A stretch of 34,079 nucleotides of DNA, from NCBI GenBank assembly GCA_002371625.1, contig DFFV01000111.1:1-34079 (forward strand), in the 5' to 3' direction. The stretch's first letter is position 1, and each line of letters starts with the position of its first letter. The notes beneath the pieces are model-generated. The model worked only from the letters and a program-made list of their open reading frames with translations. It was not told the DNA's origin and made no database searches. This document shows, one piece after another, positions 14,841 to 22,762 of the stretch. Position numbers and translations under genes: made by a program. Origin of the DNA: Ruminococcus sp. UBA3767 (GTDB lineage: Bacteria; Bacillota; Clostridia; Oscillospirales; Ruminococcaceae).

Positions 14841-16760
14841 CTACATTGCCTTTGCATATTCATAGCACTTGTAAAGTGCCTTTGCGATATTCTGTGTATT
14901 CTCGGGAACTTGGGTAGTTGGTTCGACCGCAGCTCTTACAAAGTTCATTGCACTGCCTTCATATATCAGCTTACCGTCTGCTTTGATCGTATACCGCTTA
15001 CCCAGTTCGCTGAGAGAGATACCCGGTACTTCTACATAGTAGAGCTTCTCTCCGGAAGGACTGGTCGAAACGAGCTTCGCTTTGAGAGGATACTCTTTAT
15101 TGCCGTCAGTATAGGTGTACTCATGATTATTTGCTGAGTAGAAATAGATTTTCATAGATGTTTTGCTGTCAAGCACAAGCGAAATACCATGATACTGGAA
15201 GCCTTCCACTTCACTGCGTTTCCACAATTCCGGTTCGCTTATTTCAGCATTTACTTCACTGCTTGTAACATCCGAAACATCAAGCATAATGCCGCCTGTT
15301 TCCGGCAGAGCCTGCTTGCTGAACTTGTTTGCGCTGTACGCACCGTAGGTGTAAACAGCCTTCACCATATTGACATAATCCTCATTGCCCGCAACATTAA
15401 AGTTCTTATAGTAATTGTTCAGATAATCATTTACGCAGTAACCGCTGAATGTCTTTTTATCGGTGGTGTTTACAAAGTTGTGCTCAACGCCTTCCTTATC
15501 AACAAAAACAGCTGTTACAGGCAGATACATCTGGTTTGCATATATCGGATATGAAACCAGCACTCCATATTCAGTCGGATTGGTCACATCAGTAGGGCTT
15601 TCTATCGTTCCGTTAGGACCGTCAAGAACGATCTTTCCTCCCTCACGCTCACTGTCGGGGACACGAAAACCGAAGTTAAGATCAAGACTATCCGTCAAGC
15701 TGATGGAAGCATCGAGAGCCTGATAATCAGAGTCCTTATAAATAGCCACTTCATTATCGCTGTCGAGCATCATGCCGTAACCGTCAGCAGCAGAGTTTAC
15801 ACTGAAAATCTTCGTATAATCACTAGGATCGTTATAATAAATACTGAATTTATCTGTTATTGTAATAGGGTTGCCCTCAGTTGCAGGAGCTTTAATACCG
15901 ATAACTGAACCTTCCGTGAGCTTATTATTGCCAAAAGTGAGCTTGTCTCCGCTTAAGAAAACATCATCTTTTTCCGATTCTCCATTGAGTGTAGAAAAAT
16001 TATCCTTTATTTTGATAAGACCTAATATTTCAGTCTTGGTATTGCCGGTCGGTGTAACGTAAAGACCGCCGCCGACCTGTGTTGTAGTGTTATTACTAAT
16101 CTCAACATCACGGAGCTTGAGCGTACCGTTATTCAGGATTCCTGCACCGCTTTGTGTAGAGTTGTTATCTCTTATCGTGCTGTCTGCAATAAACAGGCTT
16201 CCCATATTCATAACGCCCTGTGCATTATTCTTAACTACTGCATTTGTCAGAGTCATTTCACCGCCGAGAGTAACAAATATAGCCGCAGTTGATGCACCTG
16301 AGAGAGTTACCGGAGCTTCTTCACTAATGCCGGCTACTGAAACATACGATCCGTCTGCAAGATTGAATATAATGCTTCCGCCCGAGAATGATACACTATT
16401 GAGCAGTGTAATATTAGCATGATTGATCGTAAAAAGTGTGAGATCTTTTTTCTCGGACGAGAACGTGTGTTCGTTCATGTCAAGATAAAGAACCTTAAAT
16501 CTATCCTCACGGGTAACAGCGATACCCTGGGTAAGTTCAATATCCTCTGTGAGTATAACTTTGTCATAGTCTTCGTTGTTCAGCGCCTCAGCAAGCTCAG
16601 TTTCATCTGAAACTTCAATTGCAGACTGTTCACCTTCTGCGCTTGCAGTTATTGCGGTATCGCCGGCGAATGTACCCTGCGGTGCATAAGCAAATGTGCC
16701 GAAAACAAGTGCCAGCGAGAGCAGTCCTGCAGCTGCTTTTTTTATAAAGCTGTTATTCAT
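14841..16760 (-). CDS. Large secreted protein with right-handed beta-helix region
   Basis: The 639 residues begin with a signal peptide (about 1-40, ending near ITASAEG). Residues about 50-280 carry short repeating strands typical of a parallel beta-helix (TLTNAVVKNNAQGVMNMGSL, GAGILNNGTLKLRDVEISNN, GGGLYVTP), as in pectate-lyase-like and adhesin proteins. From about 345 onward is a Ruminococcus-style module (DSLDLNFGFRVPDSE, NDYLNNYYKN, VNMVKAVYTYGAYSANKF), repeated in part near the end. There is no sortase motif, CWB2, SLH or dockerin. Enzyme residues cannot be assigned, so adhesin or lyase are both open. AAGGAGGA precedes the ATG. A 32-residue peptide gene follows on the same transcript. 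Confidence 0.85.
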   Translation of the reverse strand: MNNSFIKKAAAGLLSLALVFGTFAYAPQGTFAGDTAITASAEGEQSAIEVSDETELAEALNNEDYDKVILTEDIELTQGIAVTREDRFKVLYLDMNEHTFSSEKKDLTLFTINHANITLLNSVSFSGGSIIFNLADGSYVSVAGISEEAPVTLSGASTAAIFVTLGGEMTLTNAVVKNNAQGVMNMGSLFIADSTIRDNNSTQSGAGILNNGTLKLRDVEISNNTTTQVGGGLYVTPTGNTKTEILGLIKIKDNFSTLNGESEKDDVFLSGDKLTFGNNKLTEGSVIGIKAPATEGNPITITDKFSIYYNDPSDYTKIFSVNSAADGYGMMLDSDNEVAIYKDSDYQALDASISLTDSLDLNFGFRVPDSEREGGKIVLDGPNGTIESPTDVTNPTEYGVLVSYPIYANQMYLPVTAVFVDKEGVEHNFVNTTDKKTFSGYCVNDYLNNYYKNFNVAGNEDYVNMVKAVYTYGAYSANKFSKQALPETGGIMLDVSDVTSSEVNAEISEPELWKRSEVEGFQYHGISLVLDSKTSMKIYFYSANNHEYTYTDGNKEYPLKAKLVSTSPSGEKLYYVEVPGISLSELGKRYTIKADGKLIYEGSAMNFVRAAVEPTTQVPENTQNIAKALYKCYEYAKAM

Positions 16761-16797
16761 AATTCTCCTCCTTAATTCAATATATATTCGCCTTTAA

Positions 16798-16826
16798 ATT
16801 ATACCACACCATTCATAATTTGTCAA
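16798..16826 (-). promoter_or_regulatory. Perfect consensus sigma-A promoter of the beta-helix protein gene
   Basis: On the minus strand TTGACA (16826-16821), 17-base spacer, TATAAT (16803-16798). Both hexamers match the consensus exactly. It stands back to back with the flavodoxin-fusion promoter. Confidence 0.92.
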
Positions 16827-16848
16827 CCTGTTCAGCACCATTTATATG

Positions 16849-16865
16849 CACTATTGACAATAGTG
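16849..16865. promoter_or_regulatory. 17-bp palindromic operator over the -35 box of the flavodoxin-fusion gene
   Basis: CACTATTG-A-CAATAGTG is a perfect inverted repeat with a 1-base centre, and it contains the TTGACA -35 hexamer (16854-16859). A protein bound here would exclude RNA polymerase, so repression is the simplest reading. No regulator gene adjoins it. Confidence 0.75.
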
Positions 16866-16882
16866 AAATCGCCTGTTATAAT
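16854..16882 (+). promoter_or_regulatory. Perfect consensus sigma-A promoter of the cytochrome-like/flavodoxin fusion
   Basis: TTGACA (16854-16859), 17-base spacer, TATAAT (16877-16882). The start codon lies only about 15 bases after the expected transcription start, so the leader is very short. Confidence 0.92.
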
Positions 16883-16903
16883 CAGAAAAAAGGAGTGATG
16901 AAA

Positions 16904-18013
16904 ATGAGCAGAACAGGTCTGCGGCGCAGGCTGAGCATTATTGATGACATAGCTATGTATACGCTGCTGCTTGTGCAGATGCTTTACATCTTCACCGGCA
17001 ACACGGTGCACGAGATACTCGGCATTGCATTTTTCGTTTGCCTCGTTATACACATTATACTGAAGCTGCCTGCCATAAAGGGAATGCTCAAGCGCAAAAG
17101 CAAGCCCACGGCTTCACGCAGGTTCTCGGATATCGTTACGGTGCTCCTTTTCATTTCTATCATCGTTCTCATGCTCACGAGCATGGGCGTTTCAAGGCTG
17201 ATATTCCCGTGGTTCAGGGCACTTGGAAGCGTTTCGCTGCACAGATACATGGCAACTGCGGTGCTGACGCTTGCGGTTATACACGGCGGAATGCACGGGT
17301 ATATGCGCACCAAGAAAAAGAAGCGTGCAGTCGTTATCATCTCGCTCGCAAGCGCAGCTGCGCTGGCAATAGGGCTTTTCGCTGTGCCGTATATGAACAG
17401 GCATCTTAAAAAGGTCGAGGTGGACTATTCACAGGCGGTCAACGGCGAAAGGATAGATGTTAAAGGCAATAAGCCGCTGGTGGTCTACTTTACAAGGCTT
17501 GGCAACACCGATTTTGAAGATGACATAGATGCTGTTTCGGGGGCTTCGCTGCTGCGTGCAGACGGAAAGCTGACAGGAAGCAACGAACTGCTGGCAGATA
17601 TGCTGACGGATATGCTTTCCTGCGACTCAAAGGCGATAACGCTGACAGGACAAAAATACCCTTCAAGCTATGCAAAAACTATCTCGGTCGCAGGAGATGA
17701 GCTTGACGAGCAGGCTCGCCCCGATATCGAAAAGATAGATGTATCGGGCTATGACAGCGTGATACTTGTGTATCCGCTTTGGTGGGGCAGCATACCGATG
17801 CCTGTTGCGAGCTTCCTTGAAAACTCAGAGCTGAGCGGAAAGACAGTTTACCTTGTTGCAACGCAGGGTTCAAGCGGATTCGGAAGCACCGTCAAGGAAG
17901 TTGCCAAGCTCGCTGAGGGAGCTGATGTAAAGGAAGTCATCAGCATCTACTGCGAGGATATACCCAAGGCAAGAGAACAGCTGTTTGAAAAATTCAAAGA
18001 GATATATTCTTAA
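16904..18013 (+). CDS. Membrane cytochrome-like domain fused to a flavodoxin domain
   Basis: The 369 residues start at the ATG 16904, eight bases after AGGAG; an ATG at 16898 sits too close to that site. Four membrane helices fill about 15-165, with His residues in HEILGIAFFVCLVIHI and LHRYMATAVLTLAVIHGGMHG, the pattern of DUF4405 or ferric-reductase-like heme b proteins. Heme binding is inferred. The rest (about 190-369) is a flavodoxin-like domain: VVYFTRLGNTDFEDDIDAVS, ILVYPLWWGSIPMPVASFL and ATQGSSGFGST. The phosphate loop carries the insertion typical of the Flavodoxin_4-like group. The fusion suggests electron transfer between membrane heme and flavin. It has its own promoter, operator and terminator. 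Confidence 0.85.
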   Translation: MSRTGLRRRLSIIDDIAMYTLLLVQMLYIFTGNTVHEILGIAFFVCLVIHIILKLPAIKGMLKRKSKPTASRRFSDIVTVLLFISIIVLMLTSMGVSRLIFPWFRALGSVSLHRYMATAVLTLAVIHGGMHGYMRTKKKKRAVVIISLASAAALAIGLFAVPYMNRHLKKVEVDYSQAVNGERIDVKGNKPLVVYFTRLGNTDFEDDIDAVSGASLLRADGKLTGSNELLADMLTDMLSCDSKAITLTGQKYPSSYAKTISVAGDELDEQARPDIEKIDVSGYDSVILVYPLWWGSIPMPVASFLENSELSGKTVYLVATQGSSGFGSTVKEVAKLAEGADVKEVISIYCEDIPKAREQLFEKFKEIYS

Positions 18014-18021
18014 AGCTTTTA

Positions 18022-18050
18022 GCCCTGTGACAGCTCACAGGGCATTTTTT
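18022..18050 (+). terminator. Terminator of the flavodoxin-fusion gene
   Basis: The 8-bp stem GCCCTGTG (18022-18029) with CACAGGGC (18036-18043) is followed by ATTTTTTG. Confidence 0.92.
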
Positions 18051-18084
18051 GTTCACAAAAAAGTAAAAATTATATTAATTTCTA

Positions 18085-18113
18085 TTGAAATAGCGCTCGG
18101 ATTATGTTATAAT
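18085..18113 (+). promoter_or_regulatory. Sigma-A promoter of the propeller-GGDEF gene
   Basis: TTGAAA (18085-18090), 17-base spacer, TATAAT (18108-18113). The ATG is about 35 bases downstream of the predicted start. Confidence 0.88.
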
Positions 18114-18154
18114 TACACTATATAAATATAAAACATCAATTGAGGATAAAAGAA

Positions 18155-21100
18155 ATGAAGGAAAAGTTATTGTTCAAACCGAGCAAACGTGCCATTTTTA
18201 TGCTCGTATGCTGTGTTATACTTAATATCGTAGGGCACATTATGGCTGAACAGCTGAAGCTGCCATGGATGCTCGATACTATCGGCACTATGACCTCCGC
18301 CATTGCGCTTGGTCCTATCGCCGGTGTTATAACAGGCACATCTGCATCGCTTGTTATCGGCATGACGTCATCGGCACCGGCTGCTTATGCATTTGCCAAC
18401 GCTGCTGTGGGACTTGTAGTGGGATTGCTTTTCCCGAGGAAGCGGCGTGACGATATGCTCAGCATAGTTTCGGTCGCAATGCTCTCGGCGCTTGTTTCAA
18501 CGCTGATCTGCCTGCCGATAAACGCTATATATTACGACGGGTATACAAGCAATATATGGGGCGATTCGCTTTACGATATGCTTTCTCAGATGATAAACTC
18601 TGACAGGCTGAACTCATTTGCGGCACAGTTCTTTGTGGATATGCCCGACAGAGTGCTTTCGATATTCATGGCGCTGTGGCTTGCAGATAATGCTATCATC
18701 AGGCATTACGGCTCAAAGGGCAGCGATAAGAAAAACAAGAATAATAAAAACGGCGGCGAAAAGAAAGAAAAGACTGTCAAAAAAGCCCCTGCTGCACTTG
18801 CACTGCTGATGATGATAGGATTTGCGGGAGCACAGCTGGATATCACCGCTCAGGCTGCGGACATACGCACAGGGTTTGAGCCTTCATCATTTTCGTTCAG
18901 AGAGGGACTTCCCTCCTCCGAAATAAACTCCGTTGCACAGACAAAAGACGGGTTTATCTGGGTAGGTACATATTCAGGGCTTTATATGTATGACGGCGTG
19001 AGATTTGAAAAAGCACAGATCAACAACAAGATAAAAAGCGTTATGACACTGTTTGTTGATTCAAAGAGCAGGCTTTGGATAGGAACGAACGATTCGGGCG
19101 TTATCTGCTACGATCCCGCAACAGGTGATTCTGCGGTGTTCAACACGCAAAGCGGTCTTCCTGCGGATTCTGTAAGAGCAATCTGTGAGGATGGCAGCGG
19201 TAATATTTACATCGGCAGCGTGCTCTCTCTTGCAAAGATAACCAAAGACAGCAAGATAAAAACATACAGCGAGTTCAACGAGATATTCTATGCGACCTCG
19301 CTTTGTGCTATAAAAGACGACATGATCGCAGGCGTTACAAGCTCAGGTGTTCTTTTCACGATCAAAAACGACCTGCTGACATTCTCTAAATCAGATACGG
19401 GCAAGCCCAACGCCAGCTACCGAAGCGTTTCTTATGCCGAAGGTATACTGCTTGTGGGAACAAGCTCAAACTATATTGAAAAGTATGAGCCGAGCGGCGA
19501 CAGCATCACCTATAACAGTATGGTGACCATAAGCACCGGCTCAACGTTCAACAAAATGGTCTATGATGCCCGGCACGGCGGTATTTTCTTCTGCTGTGAC
19601 AAGGGACTTGGATTTATGGACAAATCAGGCAGAGCGCAGGATCTTTCAACGCAGGGCTTTAACGATTCGATAACCGATATCTGTATAGACGACCAGTCTA
19701 ATATATGGGTGACATCCAGTAAGCAGGGACTGCTGAAATATGCACGAACTCCCTTCAGCAACGTAACAAGGCTTGCTGAATATGACAGCGAAGTTGTAAA
19801 TGCTATCATGCACGACAACGGAAAGCTGTTTATAGGAACAGACAACGGTCTGAGATTGATAAACTCTGCGACCGGCAAGGAGATGAAAGCATCTTACCTC
19901 AGTCTTTTGAACGGCGAGCGTATAAGGCACATCTTCAAGGATTCCAAGGGCAATATATGGATAAGCTCTTACGGGAGCAAGGGACTTATAAAGATAGATA
20001 CTCTGGGACAGGTCAAGCACCTTTACCAGCTTGAGCCTCAGCTTGCAGGAAAGAAGTTCAGATTTGTCAATGAGCTTTCCGACGGAAGCATTGTTGCCTC
20101 AACTAACAAGGGTCTGGTTTTCATAAAGGACGATAAGGTAACAGCCGTTCTCAACGAGAAAAACGGTCTGAATAATCAGGTCATTCTTTCCATCGCACAA
20201 AGAGATGACGGGACTATCCTTGCAGGCTCGGACGGTGACGGCATTTACGTTATAAAAAACAACAGCGTCATCGGGCGCATAGGCAAGAACGAAGGACTTG
20301 ATACCCTGGTTGTACTCAGGATAGTCAAATGCTCAAAGGGCTACCTTTATGTTACAAGCAACGCTATCTACCACGATGACGGAAGCTCGATAACGCAGCT
20401 CGATAACTTCCCCTACACCAACAACTACGACATCTACATCAAGGACGGCGAATGCTGGATAACTTCAAGCGCAGGTCTGTATATAGTTCCCGAGGAACAG
20501 CTGCTCAAAAACGACAAATACGTTTGCACGCTGCTCAACGAACGCTGGGGACTCAACACTTCATTTACCGCTAACTCCTGGAACGAGTCGGTAGATGACG
20601 ATCTGTTCCTTTGCTGCATAGACGGAGTAAGAAAGATCTCCACCGAGGAATACGATGCAGTTGCTTCAAATTATCAGCTGCACCTTAAATCTATAATATC
20701 GGGCGAGGAATACATTTACCTGAAAGACGGAAAATGGGTTATCCCCGCAACATCAGACCGTATACAGTTCAACGTATCGGTCAGCAACTATTCAATGTCC
20801 AACCCGCTTGTGCATTATTACCTTGAAGGCAGCAAGGATAACGGTATCACCTGTTACCAGAGTGAGATAACTCCGCTTTCCTTCACCAACCTGCCCTACG
20901 GAAACTACAAACTGCACATACAGATCCTTGACGATATGACGGATCAGATCGAAAAGGAAGCGGTAATAGATATTGAAAAGCAGGCAATGATGTATGAAAA
21001 GATATACTTCAAGGCGTATTATCTGCTTGTGTGCGTGTGCCTTGTAATGTACATAGTATGGCTTTTCTACACGATAAACAAGAGAGCGATAAGGATAAGA

Positions 21101-22033
21101 GGTCTGCAGATGGAGGTCTCGACCGACCCTATGACAGGACTGCTCAACAAAGCAGGTTCGGCAAAAACACTTACCAGCGCCTGCCTTGAAGAAACAGGCA
21201 CACTTTTGATGATCGACCTTGACAGCTTTAAGCTGGTCAACGACCTTTACGGTCACGATATGGGCGACAAGATACTTATCCGCTTTGCCGAACTTATCAG
21301 GCAGACACTTGGCGAGGGCGATATTTCTGGAAGGATCGGCGGAGATGAATTTACCGCATTTATGCGAAACACCATGGACGAAGAAGATACCGAGCGTTTC
21401 ACCAAAAGCATGAATCGTGAGATACTTGCTTCGGCAAAGGAATATATGGGCGAGGATATGAACATTCCGCTGGGTGTTTCGGTCGGTGCCGTGCGTGTCC
21501 CAGTTGACGGCAGAGATTACCACGAGCTTTCAAAGCTCGCTGATAAGGCACTTTATGTCGTTAAACAAAACGGAAAGCACGGATACTCGTTCTATCAGAA
21601 AAGCTCTATCAGCCAGGATCTTGACAGTGACGGCAGGGACAACAACAACCTTGAACAGATAAAGATCATTATCGGCGAGCGCAACGAGGGCAAGGGTGCT
21701 TATGTTGTCAGCTTCGATAAAATGCAGGTAATCTACAAGTTCCTGTGCAGAAATGTTCATGTAAACGAGTCAACTGTCGGCTTTATCAGAATGACGCTGG
21801 ATAACAGCAGCACAGAGGAAATTACCAATGAGATCAAAGATGAGTTTGAGGATTTCCTGACGGTGAACCTCAAAAAGAACGATGTTATCAGCAGATATTC
21901 AGGCTCGTTCTTCGTGCTTTGCATATATGACGTTCCTGACGGCTTTGAAAGCATTCAGCAGCGTATCAAGTCAGGCTGGGAAGAAAAGCACCCTGATATG
22001 CCAATCACATTTGAGTTTGAAACAGTTGATTGA
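18155..22033 (+). CDS. ECF-S-like membrane bundle / sensor propeller / GGDEF diguanylate cyclase fusion
   Basis: The 1292 residues join parts rarely seen together. (1) About 5-190: several helices resembling an ECF-transporter S component (LPWMLDTIGTMTSAIALGPI). (2) A Lys/Asn-rich linker, then a hydrophobic segment ending in AQAAD that looks like an internal signal peptide (about 212-236). (3) About 245-860: a two-component-type beta-propeller with repeats such as GFIWVGTYSGLYMYDG and LWIGTNDSGV. (4) A Y_Y_Y-like domain (about 860-945). (5) A membrane helix (about 953-973). (6) A GGDEF domain with STDPMTGLLNKAG, MIDLDSFKLVND and GGDEF at 1062-1066, so cyclic di-GMP synthesis is likely. The inhibitory RxxD site reads GEGD. 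(7) A C-terminal region like a degenerate second GGDEF (RYSGSFFVL). Start: ATG 18155 after GAGGA; a TTG at 18140 is weaker. Confidence 0.88.
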   Translation: MKEKLLFKPSKRAIFMLVCCVILNIVGHIMAEQLKLPWMLDTIGTMTSAIALGPIAGVITGTSASLVIGMTSSAPAAYAFANAAVGLVVGLLFPRKRRDDMLSIVSVAMLSALVSTLICLPINAIYYDGYTSNIWGDSLYDMLSQMINSDRLNSFAAQFFVDMPDRVLSIFMALWLADNAIIRHYGSKGSDKKNKNNKNGGEKKEKTVKKAPAALALLMMIGFAGAQLDITAQAADIRTGFEPSSFSFREGLPSSEINSVAQTKDGFIWVGTYSGLYMYDGVRFEKAQINNKIKSVMTLFVDSKSRLWIGTNDSGVICYDPATGDSAVFNTQSGLPADSVRAICEDGSGNIYIGSVLSLAKITKDSKIKTYSEFNEIFYATSLCAIKDDMIAGVTSSGVLFTIKNDLLTFSKSDTGKPNASYRSVSYAEGILLVGTSSNYIEKYEPSGDSITYNSMVTISTGSTFNKMVYDARHGGIFFCCDKGLGFMDKSGRAQDLSTQGFNDSITDICIDDQSNIWVTSSKQGLLKYARTPFSNVTRLAEYDSEVVNAIMHDNGKLFIGTDNGLRLINSATGKEMKASYLSLLNGERIRHIFKDSKGNIWISSYGSKGLIKIDTLGQVKHLYQLEPQLAGKKFRFVNELSDGSIVASTNKGLVFIKDDKVTAVLNEKNGLNNQVILSIAQRDDGTILAGSDGDGIYVIKNNSVIGRIGKNEGLDTLVVLRIVKCSKGYLYVTSNAIYHDDGSSITQLDNFPYTNNYDIYIKDGECWITSSAGLYIVPEEQLLKNDKYVCTLLNERWGLNTSFTANSWNESVDDDLFLCCIDGVRKISTEEYDAVASNYQLHLKSIISGEEYIYLKDGKWVIPATSDRIQFNVSVSNYSMSNPLVHYYLEGSKDNGITCYQSEITPLSFTNLPYGNYKLHIQILDDMTDQIEKEAVIDIEKQAMMYEKIYFKAYYLLVCVCLVMYIVWLFYTINKRAIRIRGLQMEVSTDPMTGLLNKAGSAKTLTSACLEETGTLLMIDLDSFKLVNDLYGHDMGDKILIRFAELIRQTLGEGDISGRIGGDEFTAFMRNTMDEEDTERFTKSMNREILASAKEYMGEDMNIPLGVSVGAVRVPVDGRDYHELSKLADKALYVVKQNGKHGYSFYQKSSISQDLDSDGRDNNNLEQIKIIIGERNEGKGAYVVSFDKMQVIYKFLCRNVHVNESTVGFIRMTLDNSSTEEITNEIKDEFEDFLTVNLKKNDVISRYSGSFFVLCIYDVPDGFESIQQRIKSGWEEKHPDMPITFEFETVD

Positions 22034-22048
22034 CACCGCAAAAATAAT

Positions 22049-22088
22049 GACCGATGCGTACCGAAAAAAGTATGCATCGGTCTTTTTA
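22049..22088. terminator. Bidirectional terminator between the GGDEF gene and the PPTase gene
   Basis: GACCGATGC (22049-22057) pairs with GCATCGGTC (22074-22082), and further pairing toward the loop gives about 13 bp. TTTTTATA follows on the plus strand. The minus-strand PPTase stop codon lies in its edge, and TTATTTTTG follows on that strand. Confidence 0.85.
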
Positions 22089-22739
22089 TATCAGTTTGTC
22101 AGCGCTTATCTCACATAGCTCAAAATCAGTTTTTTGCGAGCAGACTGTGATAAGGTGGCTGTTTACCTCAAACAATGTAAAATGCAGCTCACTTGTATCG
22201 TGGGCGTCACACACCGCAGTTATCGGGCTTGCAGGTGAGATAACTATGCTTTCGGGTGAAAGCGATATGCCCTGCCCGTAGTATTTCATTATGCTCTCCT
22301 TAATAGTCCACAGCCTTGTTAATATCCTGCTGCTGTCACAGCCCGGGTAAGCCTGCTGCGCCTGTGAAATCTCCTGCTGCGTGAAAACACGCTTTGCGAG
22401 CTTTGGCGAGAACTCTTGTATCACCTCGACATCGACTCCGACTGTATCATCGGATACTGCGCAGACAGCATAGTGCCCCGAATGTGAAAGATTAAAGCAG
22501 ATACCGTTCAATTCAGGCTTTCCGTGCTCGGAAAAAATCACATCGGCAGTTGATCTCCCCGAATCTCTCAGTGCGATCTCAAGCGCAGCACCTGCTCCGA
22601 GTGAAAGGCGCTTATCCTTATCAAATCTGAATCTGTCCGCTTTTTCTCTCCGCCACTGCGGGACAGCACTGTGCCACTTCTCATACAACCGAGCCTGAAT
22701 AAAATGATCCGTATCAATAACATATACCCTGTTTTTCAT
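22086..22739 (-). CDS. 4'-phosphopantetheinyl transferase (Sfp type)
   Basis: It transfers phosphopantetheine from coenzyme A to a carrier-protein serine. The Mg-binding motif GVDVE (near residue 100) and the second motif RLWTIKESIMKYYG (near 145) are complete, and the HFNLSHSGHY-like segment (CFNLSHSGHYAVC) is present. At 217 residues it is of the Sfp/AcpT rather than the short AcpS class. No NRPS or PKS gene is in the window, so the target is unknown and may be a fatty-acid ACP. The ATG at 22739 is 11 bases after AGGAAAG; a GTG at 22748 is possible. It is the last gene of a three-gene operon. Confidence 0.93.
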   Translation of the reverse strand: MKNRVYVIDTDHFIQARLYEKWHSAVPQWRREKADRFRFDKDKRLSLGAGAALEIALRDSGRSTADVIFSEHGKPELNGICFNLSHSGHYAVCAVSDDTVGVDVEVIQEFSPKLAKRVFTQQEISQAQQAYPGCDSSRILTRLWTIKESIMKYYGQGISLSPESIVISPASPITAVCDAHDTSELHFTLFEVNSHLITVCSQKTDFELCEISADKLI

Positions 22740-22762
22740 CAACTGCACCGCTTTCCTGCTTT

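Noticed and set aside
20792..21523. 243-residue minus-strand ORF inside the propeller-GGDEF gene
   Set aside because: It is antisense to the Y_Y_Y/GGDEF coding sequence, with no motif or initiation signal.
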